A program made the position numbers and the translations under genes. The notes below the pieces were generated by a model. That model ran no database searches. It worked only from the letters and a program-made list of their open reading frames with translations, and was not told the origin of the DNA. This document shows positions 1 through 4,836 of a DNA stretch of 7,598 nt, piece by piece (position 1 is the first letter of the stretch; each line of letters begins with the position of its first letter). Source of the stretch: Candidatus Peribacteria bacterium (GTDB taxonomy: Bacteria; Patescibacteriota; Gracilibacteria; Peribacterales; Peribacteraceae); NCBI GenBank assembly GCA_903854455.1, contig CAINWJ010000125.1, positions 1 through 7,598 on the forward strand, read 5' to 3'.

Positions 1-2
1 CA

Positions 3-107
3 GCCAGTTGGAGCGACACTCCTCACGGAGTGGAAGAAAGGACTGATGCAATATGCATGAACTGCGGTCGTAATATCGATGATGTAACGAGAAAATATTG
101 CGGTTAG
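3..107 (+). CDS. Possible 3' end of a zinc-ribbon-like protein (partial)
   Basis: An open frame enters from the left edge and ends at TAG 105-107, giving 34 residues. They contain an ICMNCGRN motif (Cys-x2-Cys) and, 12 residues later, KYCG directly before the stop. This looks like the first knuckle and start of the second knuckle of a small zinc ribbon. Beyond the TAG the same frame reads PDCEERA, which would supply a fourth cysteine (C-x4-C), so the protein may be truncated by one nonsense codon. A competing frame (1-60, ending QYA) cannot be excluded. The TAG is part of the stem of the following terminator, which fits a true gene end. Function is unknown. Confidence 0.35.
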   Translation, partial: ASWSDTPHGVEERTDAICMNCGRNIDDVTRKYCG

Positions 108-135
108 CCCGATTGCGAAGAGCGGGCTATTTTAT
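105..135 (+). terminator. Rho-independent terminator
   Basis: TAGCCCG (105-111) pairs with CGGGCTA (123-129) over 7 bp around an 11-nt loop, followed directly by TTTTAT. Orientation and U-tract fit termination of whatever enters from the left edge. Confidence 0.6.
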
Positions 136-188
136 CTTGGAGCCGCTCGAATTGATTTTTCTATTTCCTCCTTTTCCACCCAACCATC

Positions 189-506
189 ATGAATAAGCGT
201 TCAACAGCACAATGGTCAGAAGAAAGAAAAGGCTACGAATGGAATGATACTGTAACAATTGGCGTCCGATTCACGGGAAATGAACCAGATGCGCGTGTGG
301 CTGAAGCGCATTGGCCGGCAAATGGCGAAAGCACTCGTCTAAACCCTTGCACTGTAGCTGAAGCCGCTGGGTTATTTCTTCAATTGCAACAAGCAACCAG
401 AGCTACTCTCGACGAAATTTTGTTAAAAATCGAACCAGTTGCATACCAAGGAGCCGGAATCATTCATCGCGGATCACGTTGGAAGCTCGCCGAAACCAAA
501 GAGTAG
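189..506 (+). CDS. Hypothetical protein, 105 aa
   Basis: Soluble-looking protein with no signal peptide or membrane segment and no family I recognise. The N-terminal half is polar (QWSEERKGYEWND near residues 9-20). The middle reads like an alpha/beta unit (VTIGVRFTG, residues 22-30, then a helix-prone AEAAGLFLQLQQATRATLDEILLKIEP around 57-84). The ATG at 189 is preceded by a pyrimidine-rich stretch (about 156-188) and no Shine-Dalgarno sequence, as for most genes here. The gene follows a terminator and stands 48 nt ahead of the ACT-domain gene's preferred start, so the two could be co-transcribed. Codon use is mixed and gives no strong sign of transfer. It is probably real because no better frame competes on either strand, but the function is unknown. 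Confidence 0.6.
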   Translation: MNKRSTAQWSEERKGYEWNDTVTIGVRFTGNEPDARVAEAHWPANGESTRLNPCTVAEAAGLFLQLQQATRATLDEILLKIEPVAYQGAGIIHRGSRWKLAETKE

Positions 507-554
507 CAGTTGCCATACCCCCAACCCTTGACATCGCGCAGCGGGAAGCGAAGA

Positions 555-962
555 ATGCTTGCCAATACTTTTCCCCAATCTCCTGTGCAGACCGTCCAGC
601 AGATTAATATCTCGCTCCCCAACCGGCCCGGCAGCCTGGCGCACATGTCAGACAGACTCCGTGCGGCAGACGTGAATATCGATGCGCTGTTCTGTGAAGA
701 GGGTACTGAGACCGCGGTGCATCTCATCGTGGATGACGTGGAAACCGGCAAGATGGTGCTGCGGGAAATCAGCCCGGTGACCACGACGGATGTCCTGGCG
801 ATCAGGATCAAGAATAAGCCCGGTGCCATAGCGCAAATCGCACGGAAGTGCGCCGGAGCAGGCGTTAACATCCGCAACATCTACGCAACAACCGTCAGCA
901 AAGAAGCGATGGCATACATCATTGTCGATGATGTGGAGAAGGCGATGAAAGTACTGAAATAA
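555..962 (+). CDS. Tandem ACT-domain protein (probable amino-acid-binding regulator)
   Basis: With the ATG at 555 this is 135 residues carrying two consecutive ACT domains. The first begins at INISLPNRPGSLAHM and the second at VLAIRIKNKPGAIAQIA. Both have the hallmark N/K-x-PG-x-(L/I) turn between strand 1 and helix 1, followed by a D/GVNI strand (ADVNIDAL, GAGVNIRNIY). ACT pairs bind small ligands, usually amino acids, at domain interfaces. Stand-alone double-ACT proteins of this length are common, mostly uncharacterised, and resemble the COG4747-type group. No catalytic domain is attached. A TTG at 510 opens the same frame, but residues before 555 look unstructured; GGGAAG (543-548) is a weak ribosome site for the ATG. 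It lies upstream of an Ile/Thr-type attenuator, suggestive but not proof of a shared amino-acid theme. Confidence 0.85.
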   Translation: MLANTFPQSPVQTVQQINISLPNRPGSLAHMSDRLRAADVNIDALFCEEGTETAVHLIVDDVETGKMVLREISPVTTTDVLAIRIKNKPGAIAQIARKCAGAGVNIRNIYATTVSKEAMAYIIVDDVEKAMKVLK

Positions 963-1028
963 TCACGCGCTCTCGTTCGCTTATCCATTACTAATGCAAC
1001 GAACGGCAATTGAAGCTTCGGAGTAACA

Positions 1029-1096
1029 GGAAAAAAGCAGAAAGGTTCGTCGGATTCCTCGGTTTCTTCGGTCTCTTCGGTTTCCTCCTAATCTTT
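1029..1096 (+). repeat. Intergenic copy of the SSV/EET low-complexity repeat
   Basis: Within the 348-nt stretch between the ACT gene and the 1311 gene, 1044-1091 is a degenerate 9-nt repeat (TTCCTCGGT, TTCTTCGGT, CTCTTCGGT, TTCCTCC). In one plus frame it reads KKQKGSSDSSVSSVSSVSS and then TAA; on the other strand it reads EETEETEETEESDEP. That frame has a TGA at 1011 and no start codon, so it is not a gene itself. Its plus-strand sense matches the coding sense of similar tails in S17 and L29 on the minus strand. Positions 963-1028 hold nothing I can identify. Confidence 0.6.
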
Positions 1097-1138
1097 CCTG
1101 ATCCATAAGCCATTAAAGTACCTGCTGAATCCAATCAT

Positions 1139-1167
1139 TTGACAGCAGAGACCAAGAATCGTACTTT
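1139..1167 (+). promoter_or_regulatory. Sigma-70-type promoter for the leader/attenuator
   Basis: A perfect -35 consensus TTGACA (1139-1144) is followed after exactly 17 nt by TACTTT (1162-1167), a weaker -10. Predicted transcription start is about 1174-1176, at or just before the leader-peptide ATG, so the transcript would be leaderless or nearly so. Confidence 0.6.
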
Positions 1168-1175
1168 TCCCCGCG

Positions 1176-1235
1176 ATGCGTCACCGCACCACGATTATCA
1201 GCGCCATTATTATTACCGCTCACCAGCGGAGGTAG
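1176..1235 (+). CDS. Ile/Thr-rich leader peptide (19 aa)
   Basis: The ORF encodes MRHRTTIISAIIITAHQRR and stops at TAG 1233-1235. Eight of 19 residues are Ile or Thr, including T-T-I-I and I-I-I-T runs; the Ile codons are ATT/ATC and the Thr codons ACC/ACG. This resembles leader peptides such as enterobacterial thrL, where Thr and Ile codons sense charged tRNA. It lies between a consensus -35 promoter and an attenuator-like hairpin. The stop codon falls inside the segment that would form the antiterminator, as the attenuation mechanism requires. The overlapping longer frame 1139-1327 has no such logic. The identification is inference from arrangement and composition; no homology search was possible. 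Confidence 0.55.
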   Translation: MRHRTTIISAIIITAHQRR

Positions 1236-1289
1236 GCACTGACGATCGATTCTTTATTCGCCTCCTTCCGCTCCGGAAGGGGATTTTTT
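1216..1289 (+). promoter_or_regulatory. Transcription attenuator with alternative 1:2, 2:3 and 3:4 pairings
   Basis: Segment 1 (CCGCT, 1216-1220) pairs with segment 2 (AGCGG, 1225-1229) around a CACC loop. Segment 2 extended (1225-1237) can instead pair with segment 3 (1260-1272): 12 of 13 positions pair, including one G-U, with one mismatch. Segment 3 (CCTTCCG, 1264-1270) can otherwise pair with segment 4 (CGGAAGG, 1274-1280) to make a terminator with a T-run. Pairings 2:3 and 3:4 are mutually exclusive, and the leader stop codon lies in segment 2. A ribosome stalled at the Ile codons would leave 2:3 free to form (readthrough); one reaching the stop would mask segment 2 and allow termination. 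I infer Ile and/or Thr as the signal. Confidence 0.6.
1264..1289 (+). terminator. Attenuator terminator hairpin
   Basis: CCTTCCG/CGGAAGG forms a 7-bp stem (extendable by two pairs, one of them G-U) with a CTC loop, followed by GGA and six T residues (1284-1289). It ends 21 nt before the ATG at 1311. Confidence 0.7.
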
Positions 1290-1310
1290 ATTTGTTTTCT
1301 CCGATCAATT

Positions 1311-1883
1311 ATGGTTTGCGAAGCTAGCAAGACGATGTCTGAAAATGTGCCGGAGGAAATAAAAAATCAACCTGCACTTGTTTCAGCATTTCAAAAACTA
1401 CTATCTTGGATGAAAGAGGCCGAAGCAACGGTGGGAAAAGGCTATTCTAAGCCAAAAGAAGTCCCCGTCTTGATCGCAGAACAATATCTCCAAAGCAAAC
1501 CTCCAATATATGCTCTGCAGAAAGATGTGTTACAAGTTGAGGGCATTAGTAACATGATAGAACAAGCATTGCTGTTATCGATTCGCATCAATATGTGGGC
1601 TGTGCTTCAGTGGAAAACAAACAGTACTGAGCTCCAGTGGGCAACGAAAGGTACGTGGCTTCAGTCATTGGAACGATACTTTTTTGGATGCGAAGAAGGA
1701 CAGCGATTGTTAGGCAAAAATGACTATATTTCCACAATGCCTGAATGGAATGATTATCAAGAATCGCTAATTGAACGAAAAGAAGCAATAGAGGTTTGTC
1801 GTCAACATGCAATCACTTGTGGAAAAGTGCTGACAAGAAGAGCTAATCGAAGAATAACCGCAACTCAATTCTGCAATCGATAA
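1311..1883 (+). CDS. Hypothetical protein, 190 aa, A/T-rich
   Basis: I recognise no family. The protein is predicted mainly helical and soluble, with many Trp, Gln and Glu residues. A helix-prone section sits around residues 24-45 (AFQKLLSWMKEAEAT), and a more hydrophobic stretch around 80-100 (MIEQALLLSIRINMWAVLQW) is too polar to be a clear membrane span. The C-terminal 30 residues are basic. The ATG at 1311 follows a pyrimidine-rich stretch after the attenuator; a second ATG at 1335 (MSENVPEE) is an alternative. The gene is visibly richer in A/T than the ribosomal cluster, hinting at different ancestry. It is the first gene after the attenuator and so its apparent target. After the TAA the same frame stays open to 2021 (GAQPESLTDQQVQ...), so the protein may once have been longer. 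Confidence 0.6.
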   Translation: MVCEASKTMSENVPEEIKNQPALVSAFQKLLSWMKEAEATVGKGYSKPKEVPVLIAEQYLQSKPPIYALQKDVLQVEGISNMIEQALLLSIRINMWAVLQWKTNSTELQWATKGTWLQSLERYFFGCEEGQRLLGKNDYISTMPEWNDYQESLIERKEAIEVCRQHAITCGKVLTRRANRRITATQFCNR

Positions 1884-1978
1884 GGGGCACAACCAGAATC
1901 CCTGACCGACCAACAAGTGCAGAACGTAGTAGCATTACCAATGGAAGGATTATCACCATCTGGATCTGTAACAATTAA

Positions 1979-2488
1979 TCAGAGTCCTGCAAGTGCGACT
2001 CCAAACGATAGCGCCGCCTGAGGTCCATTGCCGGTCACAATGGAACCATCAACCACGACTGCCTGATGGATAACGATAGCACCGTGCGCCTTCAGAATGG
2101 CTATCTGCTCCCCGCCGGAATCCCACACTGTCGCTTTCCTGCCTTTCAGCACTCCCGCCTTCGCCAGAATCAGCGGTGTGATGCAGATGGCACCCAGCGG
2201 CTTACCGGCATCGACCGTCGCACGTGCCAACGCCCTGGCATCCTCATTTTCGGATAAAGCTTCCGCACCCGGTCCACCGATGAACGCGATGCGATCGTAG
2301 TCTGCGACGCGACAATCCTTCAGAGCGACAGTCGCCTCTTCCGTCGATCCGAACTTGCCGGTACATGGACCCGCTTCCGTACTCCCCAGAATGACCCGGA
2401 AACCCGCCTTCAGGAGCTCCGAGCGCACTCCCGCCAGCTCATGATCCTGGAAGCCATTTCGCGCGATGATGAGCAGAGATTTGAGCAT
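1979..2488 (-). CDS. DJ-1/PfpI-family protein (class I glutamine amidotransferase-like fold)
   Basis: The protein starts MLKSLLIIARNGFQDHE and matches the DJ-1/PfpI fold: an initial beta strand, an FxDxE segment with the conserved acidic residue, the IGGPGAE turn, and the nucleophile elbow GAICITP with the reactive cysteine at residue 102. The residue after Cys is Ile, not the His of PfpI proteases (AICHGP), so protease-type activity is doubtful. Family roles include deglycase/chaperone and stress functions; the substrate is not predictable here. Length (169 aa) is typical. An ATG at 2503 adds five residues, but TATGAT (2500-2495) lies where a -10 box would serve a transcript beginning at the 2488 ATG, favouring the shorter form. 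Divergent from its upstream neighbour, and its 3' end converges on the 1311 gene. Confidence 0.85.
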   Translation of the reverse strand: MLKSLLIIARNGFQDHELAGVRSELLKAGFRVILGSTEAGPCTGKFGSTEEATVALKDCRVADYDRIAFIGGPGAEALSENEDARALARATVDAGKPLGAICITPLILAKAGVLKGRKATVWDSGGEQIAILKAHGAIVIHQAVVVDGSIVTGNGPQAALSFGVALAGL

Positions 2489-2494
2489 GAAGAC

Positions 2495-2500
2495 ATCATA
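2495..2500 (-). promoter_or_regulatory. Possible -10 box for the DJ-1 gene
   Basis: TATGAT on the minus strand matches TATAAT at five of six positions and lies 6 nt before the ATG at 2488, which implies a leaderless mRNA. No good -35 is visible. Confidence 0.3.
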
Positions 2501-2595
2501 CAATACTGAGTAAAATCATTGACGAAAAACGATCGAAAAGATACACTGGTGATGGTCTCAAGCCGTGGATCGCCCTGCAAAGGGTGATTTGAACT

Positions 2596-2617
2596 CCGCC
2601 CCTTCGGGGGCGGTTTT
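2596..2617 (+). terminator. UUCG-tetraloop hairpin with T-run on the plus strand
   Basis: CCGCCCC (2596-2602), loop TTCG, GGGGCGG (2607-2613), then TTTT. It looks like an intrinsic terminator for plus-strand transcripts, yet no plus-strand gene precedes it nearby. On the minus strand it lies about 15 nt past the tRNA-like gene and lacks a U-tract there. A second small hairpin CCCT/AGGG is at 2573-2584. The remaining sequence between 2501 and 2628 shows no gene. Confidence 0.45.
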
Positions 2618-2628
2618 CGTATGTCGCC

Positions 2629-2698
2629 TGGTGGAGGGAGGGGGAATCGAACCCCAATCCGCGGGTCTCAAACCGGGGACCGCACCTGCGCTCCCCCC
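2629..2698 (-). tRNA. tRNA-like gene, 70 nt, anticodon uncertain (Ser UGA or Leu GAG context)
   Basis: The acceptor strands GGGGGGA (2698-2692) and TCCCTCC (2639-2633) pair over 7 bp with one G-U. They are followed by A73 and an encoded CCA (2631-2629). The T arm is clear: GGGG, TTCGATT loop (2651-2645), CCCC, with one mismatch at its base. The middle is abnormal. Only about 35 nt separate acceptor and T arm, against roughly 41 or more normally. The D arm can form only a CGC/GCG mini-stem, and no proper 5-bp anticodon stem with a 7-nt loop exists. A loop TTTGAGA would give UGA (Ser, agreeing with the Ser-like acceptor), but a long variable arm is absent. Leader GTCGCC and trailer GGCGAC can pair. 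It is either a degenerate tRNA or an unusual tRNA-like RNA. Confidence 0.5.
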
Positions 2699-2715
2699 AT
2701 ACCGGCGACTGTACA

Positions 2716-2743
2716 ATCGTACACCTTCGAGCACGCAAAACAA
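2716..2743 (-). promoter_or_regulatory. Possible promoter of the tRNA-like gene
   Basis: On the minus strand TTGTTT (2743-2738) is followed after 16 nt by TACGAT (2721-2716), 17 nt upstream of the acceptor start. A modest match; read-through from rpsE is also possible. Confidence 0.35.
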
Positions 2744-2750
2744 AAGGTAT

Positions 2751-2778
2751 CCCTGACCCCGACCCCGATACCTGACCC
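2751..2778 (-). repeat. G-rich run after the rpsE stop
   Basis: On the minus (mRNA) strand four G tracts (complement of 2776-2778, 2763-2766, 2757-2760 and 2751-2753) lie between rpsE and the tRNA-like gene, with repeated GGGGTC units. GGTATC/GATACC (2747-2772) also forms an inverted repeat. An RNA G-quadruplex is possible but unproven. Confidence 0.35.
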
Positions 2779-2780
2779 TC

Positions 2781-3392
2781 TTACAGCTTCTTCATCTGCT
2801 TCACATCTTCTGCTGTCGCTGTCACAACCTTGATGGGCAGATTCTCCTCCGGATGACCCGGCACCTCGGACTTGAGGACAGGAGCCACCTCCGCACGCGG
2901 TGTGCCGCGGAGCGACTTGAGTGCCATCATGGCTGCCTGTGCGTTCACGAGCTTGTTGCCGGTACCAAATCTCTTGGAGAGCACATCCTTCACGCCGACA
3001 AGGTCGAGGATGGCGCGCAGCGGACCGCCGGCGATGATGCCGGTTCCCTTGCTGGCGGGCATCAGACGGAGCTTGGCTGCCTTGTGCTTGATGTTCACCT
3101 CGTGAGGAATGGTGTCGCCCTTCATCGGAATGATGATCATGGAGCGGCGTGCCACGCGCTGTGCCTTCTGGACGGCTGCCTGGACTTCCGTCGCCTTACC
3201 GGTGCCGAGACCCACCTTGCCCTTGCGGTTACCCATCACAACGACGGCGCGGAAGCGCATGCGGCGACCTCCCTTCACGACGCGCGTGACGCGGTCGACG
3301 GACAACGTCACATCGTCAAACTCGCTGGGTTCACGCCGCCGATCGTTGCGGCGGTCTTTGTTCTTGCGGTCTGGACGGGATGTCTTGGCCAT
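2781..3392 (-). CDS. rpsE: 30S ribosomal protein S5 (uS5)
   Basis: 203 residues. A basic N-terminal tail (MAKTSRPDRKNKDRRNDRRR) precedes the double-stranded-RNA-binding-like S5 N-domain: VVKGGRRMRFRAVVVMGN and GKVGLGTGKATEV at about 39-70. The C-domain carries the typical RLMPASKGTGIIAGGPLRAILDLVGVKDVLSK segment (about 109-140) and GTGNKLVNAQAAMMALKSLR. Family length is about 165, so both ends are extended; the last 40 residues are not conserved in my memory of the family. S5 helps form the mRNA entry and decoding site of the small subunit. It is the last recognised gene of the cluster; no L30, L15 or SecY follows. The ATG is preceded by a C-rich leader with no Shine-Dalgarno sequence. Confidence 0.97.
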   Translation of the reverse strand: MAKTSRPDRKNKDRRNDRRREPSEFDDVTLSVDRVTRVVKGGRRMRFRAVVVMGNRKGKVGLGTGKATEVQAAVQKAQRVARRSMIIIPMKGDTIPHEVNIKHKAAKLRLMPASKGTGIIAGGPLRAILDLVGVKDVLSKRFGTGNKLVNAQAAMMALKSLRGTPRAEVAPVLKSEVPGHPEENLPIKVVTATAEDVKQMKKL

Positions 3393-3455
3393 GGGGACGG
3401 GGAATTGGGACTTGGGGATTAGGGATTAGGAGCGCAGGATTCTTCCTGCGGATCA
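3393..3455 (+). repeat. S5-L18 spacer: telomere-like G-tract repeat plus hairpin
   Basis: On the plus strand five tracts of three or four G (3393-3396, 3399-3402, 3407-3409, 3414-3417, 3422-3424) are separated by loops of 2-4 nt, ending GGGATTAGGGATTAGG. This is a strong G-quadruplex motif on the template strand; the mRNA is C-rich. CGCAGGA/TCCTGCG (3433-3450) forms a 7-bp hairpin with a TTCT loop. Confidence 0.55.
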
Positions 3456-3794
3456 TTAGAACTTCAAACCACCGGCACGTGCAGCCTCCGCCAACGCCTT
3501 GATCCTGCCGTGGTACTTGCGGGCATTGCGATCGAAGACGACAGCGGTGACCTTGGCATCCTTCGCCTTCTTGGCGATCTCTTCACCGACTTTGGTCGCT
3601 GCCACGATGTTCTTCTTGCCAACGGGTGAGCTGACGGAGACGAGTGTCTTGCCCGCCGTATCATCGATCACCTGTGCGTACACACGCTGGAGTGAACAGA
3701 AAACGGTCAGGCGTGGACGGGCAGCCGTACCGGTCACGCGTGCGCGGATGCGACGCTTGCGGGCGAGCCGGAGGTTATGCTTGGTGACAGACAT
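3456..3794 (-). CDS. rplR: 50S ribosomal protein L18 (uL18)
   Basis: 112 residues, near the usual 115-120. The basic N-terminus (KHNLRLARKRRIRARV) is followed by the family signature RPRLTVFCSLQRVYAQVIDD at about 27-46, then TLVSVSSP, and the C-terminal FDRNARKYHGRIKALAEAARAGGLKF, which is a textbook L18 ending. L18 binds 5S rRNA in the central protuberance with L5. It lies between L6 (27-nt gap) and S5 (63-nt gap) as in the standard spc order. The ATG has a pyrimidine-rich leader and no Shine-Dalgarno sequence. Confidence 0.97.
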   Translation of the reverse strand: MSVTKHNLRLARKRRIRARVTGTAARPRLTVFCSLQRVYAQVIDDTAGKTLVSVSSPVGKKNIVAATKVGEEIAKKAKDAKVTAVVFDRNARKYHGRIKALAEAARAGGLKF

Positions 3795-3821
3795 GGATGA
3801 GGTGGAGAGTCGGAGGAAGAA

Positions 3822-4388
3822 TTATGCGGCGGCGGGAGCGCCCTTGGCTGCTGCGGCCTTGCCCGGCTTGCGACGGACGGTTTCATCTGTGTAGCGGATC
3901 CCCTTGCCCTTGTACGGCTCCGGCGGACGCAGTGAGCGGAGGTTGGCAGACACCTGACCAACGAGCTGCTTGTCGGTTCCGCGAATGGTGAGCAGGTTCT
4001 TGTTCTTCTCGTCCTGCACGACCTCGATGCCATCCGGCAGTGCGAAATCAACGGGATGGGAGAAGCCGAGGCTCAGTGCGAGGGACTTGCCCTTGGGCTG
4101 TGCCTTGTAACCCACACCGACGATTTCCAGCTTGCGCTCGTGACCCTGGGAAACGCCGATGATCATGTTCTGGAGGATGCTGCGGGCGAGACCGTGCAAG
4201 GCACGCGCGCCATCGTGACCCGCGAGACGCTTCACGTGAAGAACAGCACCGTCGACGTCTGCACCGATCCCTGTGGGAAGCGTGTAGCTGAGCTCACCCT
4301 TGGATCCCTTGATGCGAACAACGCCGGACTTCACCTCGACGGTGACGCCCTGGGTAATGCCGATAGCTCGAGCTCCAATGCGGGACAT
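3822..4388 (-). CDS. rplF: 50S ribosomal protein L6 (uL6)
   Basis: 188 residues in two L6 repeats. The start MSRIGARAIGITQGVTVEV and GSKGELSYTLP form the first. The second holds the L6 signature region from HERKLEIVGVGYKAQ through LSLGFSHPVDFALP (about 85-117), then RGTDKQLVGQVSANLRSLRPPEPYKGKGIRY, matching the usual RPPEPYKGKG motif. The C-terminus continues with a short Ala/Lys tail (GKAAAAKGAPAAA) past the normal end. L6 sits near the GTPase-associated centre and the sarcin-ricin loop. The gene is between S8 and L18. The ATG lacks a Shine-Dalgarno sequence. Confidence 0.97.
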   Translation of the reverse strand: MSRIGARAIGITQGVTVEVKSGVVRIKGSKGELSYTLPTGIGADVDGAVLHVKRLAGHDGARALHGLARSILQNMIIGVSQGHERKLEIVGVGYKAQPKGKSLALSLGFSHPVDFALPDGIEVVQDEKNKNLLTIRGTDKQLVGQVSANLRSLRPPEPYKGKGIRYTDETVRRKPGKAAAAKGAPAAA

Positions 4389-4402
4389 AATGGATGGGAA
4401 AT

Positions 4403-4440
4403 GCGGGGCTCCGTGCCCGCGGTATGCGGGTCATGCCCGC
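4403..4440 (+). repeat. Two GCGGG/CCCGC hairpins in the L6-S8 spacer
   Basis: GCGGG (4403-4407) pairs with CCCGC (4416-4420), and GCGGG (4426-4430) with CCCGC (4436-4440). Positions 4403-4423 match 7103-7123 at 20 of 21 bases, so this is one copy of a dispersed short hairpin repeat. Confidence 0.6.
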
Positions 4441-4446
4441 GATGGA

Positions 4447-4833
4447 TTAGGAAATGGTACAGAGCAGCTCACCGCCGACGTTCTTCTCGCGGGCAGCCTT
4501 GCCCGTGATGAGTCCGATGCTCGTGGAGAGCACTGCGAGTGAGTTGCCGTGGAGGTAATGACGGATCTCTTCCGCACCGACGTAGACGCGTGCACCGGGA
4601 GTGGAGATTCTCTTGAGGATCAGTGCCGGTCTGTCGGCCTTGAAGGTGACAACGACTTCCTTCTCCGGACCTGCACCATCACTCTTGGAATCTGCGACAT
4701 ATCCCTCGGACTTGAGCAGATCACAGAGCGACTGCTTGAGCCTGGACCACGGCGCACGGCAATCCGTGTGACGCCCGTGCTGCGCATTGCGCATGCGGGT
4801 GAGGAGATCGCCGATGGGATCGGAAAGTGGCAT
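4447..4833 (-). CDS. rpsH: 30S ribosomal protein S8 (uS8)
   Basis: 128 residues, close to the family's 130. The N-terminal MPLSDPIGDLLTRMRNAQ is the classic S8 opening. The middle KSEGYVADSK corresponds to the usual LKxEGYI segment. The C-terminal LAVLSTSIGLITGKAAREKNVGGELLC (about 98-125) holds the S8 signature with the STS-x-G-(L/I)-(I/L)-T motif. S8 binds the central domain of 16S rRNA and in many bacteria represses its own operon. An insertion SDGAGPEKEV around residues 51-60 varies in the family. The gene starts 3 nt after the rpsN stop, so translational coupling is likely. Confidence 0.97.
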   Translation of the reverse strand: MPLSDPIGDLLTRMRNAQHGRHTDCRAPWSRLKQSLCDLLKSEGYVADSKSDGAGPEKEVVVTFKADRPALILKRISTPGARVYVGAEEIRHYLHGNSLAVLSTSIGLITGKAAREKNVGGELLCTIS

Positions 4834-4836
4834 AAA

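Noticed and set aside
510..554. TTG start for the ACT-domain gene
   Set aside because: The added 15 residues look unstructured and outside the ACT domains; the ATG at 555 has a weak ribosome site and fits better.
464..880. 138-codon minus-strand frame
   Set aside because: Antisense to the clear tandem ACT gene; no recognisable domain.
1044..1091. CRISPR array
   Set aside because: The repeat units are 9 nt, contiguous and degenerate, with no spacers.
1139..1327. 62-codon frame with a His/Tyr-rich stretch
   Set aside because: It runs through the promoter -35 and the terminator hairpin; the Ile/Thr leader frame explains the region better.
2565..2833. Plus-strand frames containing GNRTPI/GGGIEPQ sequence
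   Set aside because: These are typical artefact translations across tRNA T arms, antisense to the tRNA-like gene and the S5 end.
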